Shown: positions 35,720 through 45,432, numbered from the stretch's first letter. The stretch: 64,000 bases of DNA from Streptomyces sp. SID12501 (GCF_010550245.1 NZ_JAAGLU010000031.1:1-64000); one strand, 5' to 3'. Notes: generated from the letters alone by a model not told the origin. Program-made: numbers and translations.

Positions 35720-37834
35720 ATGGGGGCCATGGGTACCAGGGGGTCCATGGAAGCAGAGAAGACAGCGCCGGGCGCACGGCGCGGGCGGGCCGTGGCCTTG
35801 CTCGTGCTCGGGCTGTGGGTCGGGGTGCTCGCGATCGTGGGGCCGTTCGCGGCGAAGCTCTCCGAGGTGCAGCACAACCGGATCACCGACTATTTGCCCG
35901 CGAACGCCGACTCGACCCAAGTCGCGCGTATCCAGGACCAGTTGCCCGGCGGCGAGACCACCCAGCTGGTTCTCGTCTACCACCGCGACGGCGGCCTCAC
36001 CGCCGCCGACAGGGCGACGGCCACCGAACAGGTCGACCGGATCGCCGGCGAGCACGTCCTGACGGCCACCCCGCAGGGCGTACCGTCCGCCGACGGCGCC
36101 ACCCTCATGTACCCGGTGAGCAGCAACGAGCCCGGCACCGACGAGAAGAAGCGGGACGCCCTCGTCGACGACATGCGCGAAGTCGCCCACAGCGAGGGCG
36201 GGTTGGCCGTCGAGGTCGGCGGTCCGGGGGCGCTGGCCACCGACGCCGCAGAGGTCTACAGCTCGCTCGGCGGACCGCTGCTCTACACCACCGTCGCCGT
36301 GGTCGCCGTCCTGCTGATCCTCATCTACCGCAGTCCGGTGCTGTGGCTGGTCCCGCTCGTCGTGGCGGGCGTCGCCGACTTCCTGGCGATGGGCGTCGCC
36401 TACGGCCTCAACCAGGCCTTCGGCACCACGGTTTCGGGCCAGAGCTCGGGCATCATGACGATCCTCGTCTTCGGCGCGGGCACGGACTACGCCCTCCTCC
36501 TCGTCTCCCGCTACCGGGAGGAACTGCGGCTCGTCGAGCGGCCGTACGACGCCATGGCCGCCGCCCTGCGCGGCTGCGGCCCCGCTGTCCTCGCCTCCTC
36601 CGGCACGGTCGCCGCCGGGGTGCTGTGCCTGCTCGCCGCAGACCTCAACTCCAGCCGCAGCATGGGCCCGTTGGGCGCGGTGGGTGTGCTGTGCGCGCTC
36701 GTCGCCATGCTGACCGTCCTCCCCGCGATCCTCGTCCTCCTCGGCCGCCGGGTGTTCTGGCCGCTCGTCCCCGCGTACGGCAGCACGCCCAAGGCGCGCC
36801 GGTTGTCTCTGTTCGCCGCGATGGGCAGCTCCGCCGGACGCCGGCCCCTGGTGGTCCTCGCCGGCGGTGCCGTCCTGCTCGGCGCGCTCGCCCTGGGCGT
36901 GCTGAACCTGGCCGGACCGGTCAAGCAGCAGGACGCCTTCGTCGACAGGCCGGAAGCCGTAGCCGCGATGCGGACCCTCGCCGAGGCCTACCCCGACCGG
37001 GGTACCCAGCCCATCGGCGTCATCACCCCGGCCGGACAGGCGGAGGCGACACTCGCGACGATCCGGGGCGCCGACGGGATCGGCGACGCGCAGAAGGGAC
37101 GTACGGGAGACGGCTGGACCGAGATCACCGTCTTCGCCGAGGACGCGCCCCAGTCGGCCGCCGAGACCGCGACCATCGAGCGGCTGAGGGCGGAGCTGAA
37201 GGGCTCCTACGTCGGTGGACCGAGCGCCCAGCAGATCGACCTCGTCGACACCAACGCGCGGGACGTGTGGGTGGTCGTACCGATCGTGCTGCTGTCCGTG
37301 CTGCTGATCCTCGTCGCGCTGCTGCGCTCGCTCGTCGCGCCGCTGATGCTGGTGGTCGCCGTGGTCGCGGTGTGGGGTGCCGCGCTCGGCATCGGCGGAC
37401 TGGTGTTCGGCCCGCTGCTCGGCTTCGAGGGCACGGACCCCGGACTCGGGCTGCTGTCCTTCGTGTTCCTGGTCGCGCTGGGCGTCGACTACGGCATCTT
37501 CCTCATGCACCGGATGCGCGAGGAGGCGCTGCGCGGCGCGGAACCGGTGGCGGCGGCTCTCACGGCGCTGCGAACGACGGGCGGGGTCATCGCCTCCGCC
37601 GGTCTCGTCCTCGCCGCGACCTTCGCGGTGCTGACGAACATGGGCCTCGTGCAACTCGTCGAACTGGGCTTCGTGATCGCCGTCGGGGTGCTCCTGGACA
37701 CGTTCCTCGTCCGGACGTACCTGGTGACGAGCGCGAGCGTGGCACTGGGCCGGCGTGTGTGGTGGCCGGGCGCGCTGTCCCGCAGGCCCGACCCGGACGC
37801 CGTACGACGGGAACGGCAGCCGGAACCCGTATGA
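35720..37834 (+). CDS. MMPL family RND-type transporter
   Basis: A 704-residue membrane protein with about 12 helices in two repeats of 1+5. Conserved MMPL/RND segments: SGIMTILVFGAGTDYALLLVSRYREEL in the first half and FVFLVALGVDYGIFLMHRMREE in the second, each containing the GxxxDY proton-relay motif; the two large external loops lie at about 45-195 and 400-530. MMPL proteins export lipids or small molecules. The ATG at 35720 follows GAGGGGAGGGA. It is followed by a histidine kinase and response regulator on the same strand, which probably control it through the palindrome upstream. Confidence 0.92.
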   Translation: MGAMGTRGSMEAEKTAPGARRGRAVALLVLGLWVGVLAIVGPFAAKLSEVQHNRITDYLPANADSTQVARIQDQLPGGETTQLVLVYHRDGGLTAADRATATEQVDRIAGEHVLTATPQGVPSADGATLMYPVSSNEPGTDEKKRDALVDDMREVAHSEGGLAVEVGGPGALATDAAEVYSSLGGPLLYTTVAVVAVLLILIYRSPVLWLVPLVVAGVADFLAMGVAYGLNQAFGTTVSGQSSGIMTILVFGAGTDYALLLVSRYREELRLVERPYDAMAAALRGCGPAVLASSGTVAAGVLCLLAADLNSSRSMGPLGAVGVLCALVAMLTVLPAILVLLGRRVFWPLVPAYGSTPKARRLSLFAAMGSSAGRRPLVVLAGGAVLLGALALGVLNLAGPVKQQDAFVDRPEAVAAMRTLAEAYPDRGTQPIGVITPAGQAEATLATIRGADGIGDAQKGRTGDGWTEITVFAEDAPQSAAETATIERLRAELKGSYVGGPSAQQIDLVDTNARDVWVVVPIVLLSVLLILVALLRSLVAPLMLVVAVVAVWGAALGIGGLVFGPLLGFEGTDPGLGLLSFVFLVALGVDYGIFLMHRMREEALRGAEPVAAALTALRTTGGVIASAGLVLAATFAVLTNMGLVQLVELGFVIAVGVLLDTFLVRTYLVTSASVALGRRVWWPGALSRRPDPDAVRRERQPEPV

Positions 37835-37902
37835 CCTCCGTCGTACGAGCGGGCGGGCGCCCCTCCCTGACGGCGGGGCGCCCGCTGACGCAGGATGACC
37901 CT

Positions 37903-39195
37903 GTGCAGCCAACTACCGGAAGAGCGGCCCCCGTCGGGGTGGGCGAGCGGATCATGGCCGCGATCATCCGCGACCCGCGCAGCGCCCCGCACGCGATGCG
38001 CAACGACGTGCTGCTGGCGCTGACCGGCGCGCTGATCGCCACGGCCCTCGCTCTGCTCACCGACGGGGGAAGCAGCCGACCGGACACCCTCGACCAGGGC
38101 GGCCGTCCGAACGCGCTCGGCTGGGCGTTGCTGCTCGGCGCGTACGTGCCGATCGTGTGGCGGCGGCGCCGTCCGACGCTGGTGCTCGTGGGGGTGCTGG
38201 CGTGCGTCGTGCCGTACCACGCGCTCGACTACAACCACACCGCGCCGACCCCGGCTTCGTACATCGCGCTGTACACGGTCGCCGTCACCGGCCGCCCGCT
38301 GCGCACGATCGTGACCGGAGTCGTGGTCCTCGGCATCACCCTGAGCGTGATGCTCGCCGTGAGCATGCACCAGGCCGTCGAGCTGGTGCGGATCTCCGGT
38401 TGGGTCGTCGCGGTGCTCTTCTGCGGCATCGACGTCCGCTTCTACCGCCAGTACGTGTCGGCCATCGTCGAGCGTGCCGAACGGGCCGAACGCACCCGCG
38501 AGGAGGAGGCCCGCCGCCGCGTCGCCGAGGAACGCCTGCGCGTCGCCCGCGACCTGCACGACCTGCTGGCCCACACCATCACTCTGGTCGGCGTCCAGAC
38601 CGCCGTGGCCGCACACGTCCTGGCCGCCGATCCGGACCGTCTGGACCGGACGGCGGTGGCCAAGGCCCTGGACGACATCGCCGAGACCTGCCGAACGGCA
38701 CGCGGTGAGCTGCGTACGACGCTGGAGGTGCTGCGCGAGGGCCAGGGCGGCGCCGAGGGACGGGGCCCGCTCCCCGGCATAGCCGGCCTGCCCGACCTCG
38801 CGGAGACCGCGCGGGCGGCGGGCGCCGAGGTCGAGCTGGAGGTACGGGCGCACGAGGTGCCCCCGGCGGTGGGCGCGGCGGCCTACCGGATCGTCCAGGA
38901 GGCGCTCACGAACGCCGTACGACACGGGGGACGGGAGGATCTGACGGTACGAGTGCTGCTGTACGGGGGTGAGGGCGCGTTGCGCGTCGAGGTGACGGAC
39001 GACGGGGTGGGGGAGGACGCGTCCTGCGCCGACGGGATCACCGGGTTCGGGCTGGTGGGGATGAGGGAACGGGCGCGCAGCGTGGGCGGCACACTGGACG
39101 CCGGGCCGGGGGAGGACAGGGGGTTCACGGTGAGCGCGGTACTTCCACTGCCGGTGAACCGGGCGAGGGAGAGTGAGCGGGAGGTGGCCGGATGA
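37903..39195 (+). CDS. Sensor histidine kinase (HisKA_3 type)
   Basis: A 430-residue membrane kinase. Four to five hydrophobic segments span about 35-185; the dimerisation domain (about 210-280) has the phospho-acceptor ARDLHDLLAHTITLVGVQT, and the ATPase domain (about 315-425) has NAVRHGG, VTDDGVG and GFGLVGMRERARSVGG. This is the NarL-partner class. The input signal is unknown; the membrane sensor has almost no extracellular loop, suggesting it senses the membrane. GTG start at 37903 with AGGA upstream. It overlaps the response regulator gene by ATGA. Confidence 0.92.
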   Translation: MQPTTGRAAPVGVGERIMAAIIRDPRSAPHAMRNDVLLALTGALIATALALLTDGGSSRPDTLDQGGRPNALGWALLLGAYVPIVWRRRRPTLVLVGVLACVVPYHALDYNHTAPTPASYIALYTVAVTGRPLRTIVTGVVVLGITLSVMLAVSMHQAVELVRISGWVVAVLFCGIDVRFYRQYVSAIVERAERAERTREEEARRRVAEERLRVARDLHDLLAHTITLVGVQTAVAAHVLAADPDRLDRTAVAKALDDIAETCRTARGELRTTLEVLREGQGGAEGRGPLPGIAGLPDLAETARAAGAEVELEVRAHEVPPAVGAAAYRIVQEALTNAVRHGGREDLTVRVLLYGGEGALRVEVTDDGVGEDASCADGITGFGLVGMRERARSVGGTLDAGPGEDRGFTVSAVLPLPVNRARESEREVAG

Positions 39196-39860
39196 CCGAC
39201 ATTCGCGTACTGCTCGCCGACGACCAGACGCTCGTACGGGCGGCTTTCGCGATGCTCGTCGAGTCGGCGCCGGGTATGGAGGTCGTGGGGCAGGCGGGCA
39301 CGGGTCGGCAGGCCGTCGAACTGGCCCGCAGCGCCCGCGCCGACCTGGTCGTCATGGACCTGCGGATGCCCGACCTCGACGGCATCGAGGCGACCCGCTT
39401 GATCGCCGCCGACGAGGACCTGGCGGGCGTGAAGGTGCTGGTCCTGACGACGTACGACACGGACGAGCACGTGGTGGAGGCGCTGCGCGCGGGCGCGTCG
39501 GGCTTCCTGGTCAAGGACACGAGGCCCGCGGAACTCCTGGACGCGATCCGCACGGTGGCGGCAGGCGAGGCACTGCTCTCACCGGGCCCCACGGCCCGCC
39601 TGATAGCCCGCCTGCTGCGCAACGCCGAGGCGCCGACGACGACGGGCGGCCCCGAATGCCTGTCGGAACGGGAACGCGGGGTGCTGAGGCTGGTCGCGCG
39701 GGGCCTCAACAACACGGAGATCGCGGAGACGCTGGGCCTGAGCCCGCTGACCGCGAAGACCCACGTCAGCCGGATCATGGGCAAGCTGGGCGCGCGGGAC
39801 CGGGCGCAACTGGTGATCGTGGCGTACGAGTCGGGGTTGGTGACGCCGGGGGCGGGGTGA
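39192..39860 (+). CDS. LuxR/NarL-type response regulator
   Basis: A 222-residue two-domain regulator. The receiver has the acidic pair LLADDQ (near 8-12), the phospho-acceptor in VVMDLRMPD (about 55), and FLVKDTRP (Lys near 104). The C-terminal LuxR HTH begins LSERERGVLRLVARGLNNTEIAETLG. Its ATG overlaps the kinase stop, so the pair is produced together. The most likely target is the MMPL promoter with its CACTACTCCC palindrome. The gap after it (39861-40067) contains a GTACG-rich inverted repeat near 39910-39930 that may terminate the operon. Confidence 0.94.
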   Translation: MTDIRVLLADDQTLVRAAFAMLVESAPGMEVVGQAGTGRQAVELARSARADLVVMDLRMPDLDGIEATRLIAADEDLAGVKVLVLTTYDTDEHVVEALRAGASGFLVKDTRPAELLDAIRTVAAGEALLSPGPTARLIARLLRNAEAPTTTGGPECLSERERGVLRLVARGLNNTEIAETLGLSPLTAKTHVSRIMGKLGARDRAQLVIVAYESGLVTPGAG

Positions 39861-40011
39861 AGCGGGTCCGAGGGCGAGTGGCGCAAAGGGGCGGGGTGGG
39901 CGTGCGGGTACGTATGTTCCGTACGCGCCCCCGTGTGGTGACGGTTCGTCAGCAGGGTTAATGTCGCATCCAGTCACTTCCTGTCAGACCCCGTTGGACC
40001 CTGTCGCCGTT

Positions 40012-40029
40012 GTACCGGCACTCCGGTAC
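40012..40029. promoter_or_regulatory. Palindrome upstream of the sialidase gene
   Basis: GTACCGG (40012-40018), CACT, CCGGTAC (40023-40029): a perfect 7-bp inverted repeat with a 4-nt centre, ending 38 bp before the sialidase ATG. It could be an operator or a 5' untranslated hairpin. Confidence 0.5.
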
Positions 40030-40067
40030 TCCCGCGTCCCGACCCCCTCACTCCGCAAGGGAGAGCG

Positions 40068-41291
40068 ATGACGCCCCTGAGTCGCATCCTGCTCGCCGCC
40101 ACCACCGGCGCGGCCCTGATCACCGGCACCGGCATCGGCACCGACCTCACCGCGACGAAGGCCCAGGCGGCCACCCGCTCGTACTGCACCTCGTCCGTGC
40201 CGTACATCGCGGGCAAGGGCGGTTACGACACCTACCGCATCCCCGCCGCTGTCACGACCCGCAAGGGCACCCTCCTGGCCTTCGCCGAGGGCAGACACGG
40301 CGGCGCGGGCGACAGCGGCAACATCGACGTGGTCCTGCGTCGCTCCACGGACGGCGGCTGCACCTGGGGCCCGCTGTCGGTGGTCGCGGCCGGGCGCGGT
40401 GACACGCGGGGCAACCCGGCGCCGGTGGTGGACGAGGAGACGGGCCGCATCGTCCTGGTGACGTCGTACAACGACGGCGCGGTGACGGAGGCCCAGATCA
40501 TGCGCGGCGAGGTGACGCCTCAGCAGAGTCGCCGAGTCTTCGTCCAGACCAGCTCCGGCACGAACGACGGCCGCCGCTTCACGCCCCCGCGCGACATCAC
40601 GGCCCAGGTGAAACTCCCGAACTGGCGCTGGTACGCGACGGGTCCGGGCCACGCGGTGTACCTGTCGAGGGGGCCGCACACGGGCAGGATCGTGATCCCG
40701 TCCAACCACTCGGCCGCCCCTCCCACGGGCTCACCGGACACCGGCCAGGAGTCCAAGTACTACGGCGGCCACGCGATCTACAGCGACAACGTCGGCCGCA
40801 CCTGGCACCTGGGCTTCGTGGACGACTCGTACGACGGCATCGAGAACGCCAACGAAACGAGCGCCGCCCAACTCCCGGACGGCAGGCTGTACTTCTCGTC
40901 CAGGGACCAGAACGGCCTGATGCCGGGCAACCGGTTGGACTCCTACTCAAGTGACGGCGGGGAGTCCCTGGACCGCCCGTACAGCGTCCAGCCGACGCTG
41001 AACGACGTCCCGATCGTGCAGGGCAGCGTCCTCCAACTGTGGGGCGGCTCGAACGCGTTGCTGTTCGCAGGCCCCTCGGAACCTACGGAGCGACGGTCGA
41101 TGGCCATCTGGCGGAGCGAGGACGGGGGAGAGACGTTCGAGAAGGCGCTGACGCTGTCGGACCGGAGGGCGGCCTACTCGGATCTGGTGCGCGTGGACCG
41201 ACGGTTGGTGGGGGTGCTCTACGAGACGGGGACCGAGGGGACCTACGAGTCGATCGAGTTCCGGCGGGTGGTGGTGGGTGGGGTGGGCTGA
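40068..41291 (+). CDS. Secreted exo-alpha-sialidase (GH33)
   Basis: A 407-residue exported hydrolase that removes terminal sialic acids from glycans. Residues 1-35 are a signal peptide (ending AQAAT). YDTYRIPA (about 55-62) is the FRIP/YRIP motif with the first Arg of the arginine triad; Asp-boxes STDGGCTW, SDNVGRTW and SEDGGETF mark the six-bladed propeller; the late VLYETG region supplies the nucleophile-pair environment. The ATG at 40068 has AGGGAGAG upstream. It lies convergent to a NanA/DapA-family lyase and a sialic-acid-type ABC transporter, which together suggest scavenging of host or environmental sialic acid. Confidence 0.9.
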   Translation: MTPLSRILLAATTGAALITGTGIGTDLTATKAQAATRSYCTSSVPYIAGKGGYDTYRIPAAVTTRKGTLLAFAEGRHGGAGDSGNIDVVLRRSTDGGCTWGPLSVVAAGRGDTRGNPAPVVDEETGRIVLVTSYNDGAVTEAQIMRGEVTPQQSRRVFVQTSSGTNDGRRFTPPRDITAQVKLPNWRWYATGPGHAVYLSRGPHTGRIVIPSNHSAAPPTGSPDTGQESKYYGGHAIYSDNVGRTWHLGFVDDSYDGIENANETSAAQLPDGRLYFSSRDQNGLMPGNRLDSYSSDGGESLDRPYSVQPTLNDVPIVQGSVLQLWGGSNALLFAGPSEPTERRSMAIWRSEDGGETFEKALTLSDRRAAYSDLVRVDRRLVGVLYETGTEGTYESIEFRRVVVGGVG

Positions 41292-41326
41292 GGGGCCCTG
41301 ATCTGAACCGGGTCCAGAAGAAAGGA

Positions 41327-41360
41327 GAGGGAGGGACCGCGAAACCGCAGCCCCTCCCTC
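41327..41360. terminator. Bidirectional terminator between sialidase and lyase genes
   Basis: GAGGGAGGG (41327-41335) and CCCTCCCTC (41352-41360) form a perfect 9-bp stem with a 16-nt loop in the gap between two convergent genes. Confidence 0.7.
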
Positions 41361-41369
41361 AGCGCGCCC

Positions 41370-42305
41370 TTACAACAACCCCGCCCCCGCCAAGAACTTC
41401 CCCACCCTCTCCACCTCGTCCTCCGACAGCGGGATCTGCGGATCGGCGGTAACCGGGCAGTCGATGACCCCCCGCAGATAAAGCGCCGCCTTGAACGCCC
41501 CCAGCCCCGCCGAGCTGCCCCCCATCCGTACGGGATCCCCCGCCCCCACCATCCCGAACAGCACGCACAACCGTTCCTGCTCTGCCCGCGCCCGGTCCCA
41601 GTCGCCTGCCCGGCAGAAGCGGTCCAGGCGTACGTAACCGTCCGGGTCGACATTCGCGAGCCCCGGCACCGCCCCGTCCGCCCCCATCGCCAGCGCCGAG
41701 TCCACCAGCAGCTCGCTCCCCGTGAGGACGCTGAACCCGCCGATTCCGGGGTGTTCCCGCGCCCCCGTCACCACCGCCCTGAACGACGCCAGGTCGCCGC
41801 TCGAATCCTTCAGGCCGGCCAGGACGCCATCCGCCGCCAGCTCCAGAACCAGACCCGGAGGCAGCTTGCTGTGCACGGAGGCCGGGAGGTCGTACGCCAC
41901 GACGGGGACCGGGCTGCCCGACGCCACCAGGCGGAAGTGGCGGGAGATCTCCGAGGGGTGCGTGCGGGTGTAGAAGGGCGCCGTGACCACCACCGCGTCC
42001 GCGCCCGCCGCCGAGACCGACCGTACGTGGTCCAGTACCCGGGGGGTCGTCATGTCGATCGCGCCCGCCAGGACCGGTAGCGCGCCGGCGACGTGGCCCA
42101 CCACCGTCTCCACCACCAGCCTGCGCTGATCATCCGTCAGATACGCCGCCTCCGACGACGAACCGAGCACGAACAGGCCGTCCACGCCCGCCTCGACCAG
42201 GTGGTCGACCAGCCTGACGAGCGAGCGTACGTCCACCTCGCGGTCCGGTGTCAGCGGAGTGCAGACGGGAGGGACGACACCGGTCAGCGGGGTGGGGAAG
42301 GTCAT
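41370..42305 (-). CDS. DapA/NanA-family aldolase, probable N-acetylneuraminate lyase
   Basis: A 311-residue class I aldolase (TIM barrel). The Schiff-base Lys is in LAGLKDSSGDL (about 162-170), the proton-relay Tyr in VVAYDLPASVH, and the carboxylate-binding loop reads GSSSEAA, a variant of the usual GSTGE. The family includes dihydrodipicolinate synthase and N-acetylneuraminate lyase; the lyase reading is from context, because the gene is the last of an operon with a sialic-acid-type ABC transporter and faces a sialidase. Its ATG overlaps the ATPase stop (TGATG), so translation is coupled. Confidence 0.82.
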   Translation of the reverse strand: MTFPTPLTGVVPPVCTPLTPDREVDVRSLVRLVDHLVEAGVDGLFVLGSSSEAAYLTDDQRRLVVETVVGHVAGALPVLAGAIDMTTPRVLDHVRSVSAAGADAVVVTAPFYTRTHPSEISRHFRLVASGSPVPVVAYDLPASVHSKLPPGLVLELAADGVLAGLKDSSGDLASFRAVVTGAREHPGIGGFSVLTGSELLVDSALAMGADGAVPGLANVDPDGYVRLDRFCRAGDWDRARAEQERLCVLFGMVGAGDPVRMGGSSAGLGAFKAALYLRGVIDCPVTADPQIPLSEDEVERVGKFLAGAGLL

Positions 42306-43444
42306 CAGGGCTCCCTGGGGTCTTTCGGGCCGTGCGGCTGTACGGAGGGGGTGGTGTCGGGGGCGTCAGCCACAGGCTTCGTGGGTACGTCGGGCACGGC
42401 GGCGACCGCCTGGGCGACCAGGTCCCGCGTCGCCCGGCCCTCCTCCACAGGGTGGTGGCAACGGAACCGGTGTCCCGGGATTGACGCGGCCGTGAACTCC
42501 GGCATCACCTCCGCGCACACCTCCGTCGCCTTCCAGCAACGAGTGCGGAACGGGCAGCCGGACGGGGGGTGGGTCGCCGAGGGGACCGGGCCCACCAGCG
42601 GGATCGGGTCGATCGGGTCCAGCAGGCCCGGCGTCGCCGAGAACAGTGCCCGGGTGTACGGGTGACGCGCCCCGTCCGTCACCTCGTCCGCCGGGGACTC
42701 CTCCACGATCCGGCCCAGGTACATCGTGATCACCCGGTCGCTCATCCGCCGTACCGTCTGGATGTCGTGCGAGACGAAGACCAGAGCCAGACCCAGCCGC
42801 TCCTTCAGGTCCAGGAGAAGGTTCAGGATCTGGGCTCGGACCGACACGTCCAGGGCGCTGGTTGGTTCGTCCGCCACCACCAGGTCCGGGTTCAGGGCCA
42901 ACGCCCTCGCGATAGCCACCCGTTGGCGTTGACCGCCCGACAGCTGGCCCGGGAGGCCGTCCGCCAGGGCGCGGGGCAGGCCCACCAGGCCCATCAACTC
43001 CCTTACCCGTTCGTCTCGTTCCCTTTTCGTGCCTCGCTTGTGCACGTCCAGCGGGTCGCGCAGGATCTGGCGGACCGTCAGGCGTCGGTTCAGGGCCGTC
43101 GAGGGGTCCTGGAAGATCATGCCGGTGCCTGTTCCGATGGCCGACCTGCGTTCCGCCGGCTTCATCGTCCACAAGTCGTCGCCACGGAACGACACTTGGC
43201 CCGACGTCGGCGGCTGTACGCCCACCAGCACCTTCGCCAGCGTCGACTTCCCGCAGCCCGACTCGCCCACCACGCCCACTGTCTCGCCGGGCGCGACCGT
43301 GAAGTCTGCGCCTGTCAGGGCGTACACGCGGTCACGGGTGAACAGGCCGCCGCTGCGGGCCTTGTGGACCACGTGTGTGTCCGACAGTTCCACCAGAGGA
43401 GTCGACACAGGCGTAGTCGTAGCCGTGGCCGTATTGGTGCTCAC
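42305..43444 (-). CDS. Oligopeptide-type ABC transporter ATP-binding protein (OppF-like)
   Basis: A 379-residue ATPase: Walker A GESGCGKST (near residue 65), signature LSGGQRQRVAIARAL, Walker B DLVVADEPTSALD, and the C-terminal OppF/DppF extension with a Cys cluster (CPFRTRCWKATEVC) as in iron-sulfur-bearing members. It works with the fused permease-ATPase encoded upstream as the second ATPase of the importer. The GTG at 43444 overlaps the upstream stop (GTGA); the longer open frame to 43576 is not coding. Confidence 0.9.
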   Translation of the reverse strand: MSTNTATATTTPVSTPLVELSDTHVVHKARSGGLFTRDRVYALTGADFTVAPGETVGVVGESGCGKSTLAKVLVGVQPPTSGQVSFRGDDLWTMKPAERRSAIGTGTGMIFQDPSTALNRRLTVRQILRDPLDVHKRGTKRERDERVRELMGLVGLPRALADGLPGQLSGGQRQRVAIARALALNPDLVVADEPTSALDVSVRAQILNLLLDLKERLGLALVFVSHDIQTVRRMSDRVITMYLGRIVEESPADEVTDGARHPYTRALFSATPGLLDPIDPIPLVGPVPSATHPPSGCPFRTRCWKATEVCAEVMPEFTAASIPGHRFRCHHPVEEGRATRDLVAQAVAAVPDVPTKPVADAPDTTPSVQPHGPKDPREP

Positions 43445-45432
43445 TTCGCCCTCTCGCTTCCCGTGGGCGCCAGCGCCGTCAGGTCGATCGCCGGGTGGTG
43501 GCAGGCCGCCAAGTGGGTCTGGATGCCCAGGAGATCGGGGGCCGTCGTACGGCACACCTCCGTCGACATCGGGCAACGGTCCGCGAAGCGGCAGCCCTTG
43601 GGGAAGTCGGCGGGGGAGGGGACCGTCCCCTTGATCTGGGTCATGCGGATCGCTGCTGATTCGAGGGACAGGACGCTGCCCAGGAGGCCTCGGGTGTAGT
43701 GGTGGGACGGGGCGCCGACCAGGTCGGCCGTCACGCCCGTTTCGACGATCTGGCCGCCGTACATCACGACCACCCGGTCCGTCACGTCCGCCACCAGGGC
43801 CAGGTCGTGCGAGACCAGGATCAGGGCGAAGTCCAGCTCCGCGCGCAGGCGCAGCAGCAGCTCGATGATCTGGGCCTGGACCGTGACGTCCAGGGCTGTG
43901 GTCGGTTCGTCCGCGACGATCAGCTTCGGGTCCCGGGACAGGGCCATCGCGATCAGGACCCGCTGACGCTGGCCGCCCGACAGTTCGTGCGGGTAGCTGC
44001 GGAGGGTGCGGTCGGGGTCGAGGCCCACCAGACCCAGCAGTTCCTCCGGTGTGCGGTGGCCTCCCCGGCGTACGACCTGCTTCAGCTGGGAGCGGATCGT
44101 CATCGCCGGGTTCAGGGACGACAGGGCGTCCTGGTAGATCATCGCCATCTCGTGGCCGAGCAGCTTGCGGCGTACGCGCATCGGTTCTGTGAGCAGGTTC
44201 CGCTGGTTGAAGCGGACCTGGCCGGTGACCCGGGTGCCCTTCGGTTCCAGGCCCATCACCGTCAGCGCTGTCAGCGACTTGCCGCAGCCCGACTCGCCCA
44301 CCAGGCCCAGGACTTCGCCCGGGTGGACCTCGAAGCTGATGCCGTCGACGATGTTCACGCCTGAGTGGCGCGCGGCGAAGCCGATCGTCAGGTTCTCAAC
44401 CGCCAGTACCGGTTGTCCGGTCGGTACCGGGCGGGCTCTCGCGCGCAGGCGCTGCGCCGCCTCCGTCAGGCCCGGCAGGGCCAGGACCTTGCCCGTCCCC
44501 GGCTCGGGAGCCTCCAGAGGGTCCTCCTGCTCCCGTACCTTCACGTCCCTGGCCGCCGGTGCCGCCCAGGCGTCCGACACGCCCTCCGAGAGGACGTTCA
44601 ACGACAACACCGTGATCAGCATCAGCAGGCCGGGGAAGACCGTCGCCCACCAACCGCCCGTCAGGACCATGTTCTTGCCGTCCGCGATGACGCTTCCCCA
44701 GGACGGGTCCGGCGGCCGTACGCCCGCGCCGATGAACGACAGCGACGCCTCGAAGACGATCGCCTCGGCCACCTGCACCGTGCAGAACACCAGGACGGGG
44801 GCTGCGCAGTTGATCGCGACGTGGCGAAGGACGATGTGGGGTGTGCGGGCGCCGATCACCCGTTCCGCCGTCACGTAGTCCTCGCCGTACTGGTCGAGGA
44901 CGTTCGCCCGCACCACCCGCGCCACCGGCGGGGTGAACAGGAACGCGATCGCGCAGATCAGGACCGTGATGCCGCCGCCGAAGACCGCGACGAGCACGGC
45001 GGCCAGCGCGATGCCCGGGAACGCCATCACCACGTCCAGGCAGCGCATCAGCGTCTCGTCGACCGCCTTGCGTGACGTCGCCGCGATCGCGCCGATCAGC
45101 GCGCCCACCGTCAGGGCGAGCGCGGTGGCGCCGAGGCCGATGGCGAGGGACCAGCGGGCGCCGTGGATCAGGCGGCTCATGATGTCGCGGCCCAGGCTGT
45201 CCTGGCCCATCCAGTGCTCGGCGGAGGGGGCTCCCGTGCCGCCGGTCAGGGTCTGTTGGTCCAGGGGGTCGTCGGGGGAGACGAGGGGGGCGAAGACGGC
45301 CACGAACACCACCAGCGCGAGGAAGCAGACCGCGATCCGGGAGATGACCGGGAGGCGGCGCCACCCGCGCAGGCGGATGCCCGGGCGGGAGAGGAGGGCG
45401 GCCAGGCGCCCCCGTTCGAACATCATGAACAT
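43441..45432 (-). CDS. Fused permease-ATPase of a dipeptide-type ABC importer (DppC-DppD fusion)
   Basis: A 663-residue fusion. Residues about 1-290 are a DppC-like permease (GQDSLGRDIMSRLIHGARWSL, then FEASLSFIGAGVRPPDPSWGSVIADGKN); after a linker, about 330-655 form a DppD-like ATPase with GESGCGKS, LSGGQRQRVLIAMAL, LIVADEPTTALD and a C-terminal Cys cluster (CRFADRCPMSTEVC). The importer resembles the dipeptide-family sialic acid transporters (SatABCD, corynebacterial SiaEFGI). Start and stop overlap both neighbours (TGATG, GTGA), so the whole operon is translationally coupled. Confidence 0.9.
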   Translation of the reverse strand: MFMMFERGRLAALLSRPGIRLRGWRRLPVISRIAVCFLALVVFVAVFAPLVSPDDPLDQQTLTGGTGAPSAEHWMGQDSLGRDIMSRLIHGARWSLAIGLGATALALTVGALIGAIAATSRKAVDETLMRCLDVVMAFPGIALAAVLVAVFGGGITVLICAIAFLFTPPVARVVRANVLDQYGEDYVTAERVIGARTPHIVLRHVAINCAAPVLVFCTVQVAEAIVFEASLSFIGAGVRPPDPSWGSVIADGKNMVLTGGWWATVFPGLLMLITVLSLNVLSEGVSDAWAAPAARDVKVREQEDPLEAPEPGTGKVLALPGLTEAAQRLRARARPVPTGQPVLAVENLTIGFAARHSGVNIVDGISFEVHPGEVLGLVGESGCGKSLTALTVMGLEPKGTRVTGQVRFNQRNLLTEPMRVRRKLLGHEMAMIYQDALSSLNPAMTIRSQLKQVVRRGGHRTPEELLGLVGLDPDRTLRSYPHELSGGQRQRVLIAMALSRDPKLIVADEPTTALDVTVQAQIIELLLRLRAELDFALILVSHDLALVADVTDRVVVMYGGQIVETGVTADLVGAPSHHYTRGLLGSVLSLESAAIRMTQIKGTVPSPADFPKGCRFADRCPMSTEVCRTTAPDLLGIQTHLAACHHPAIDLTALAPTGSERAK

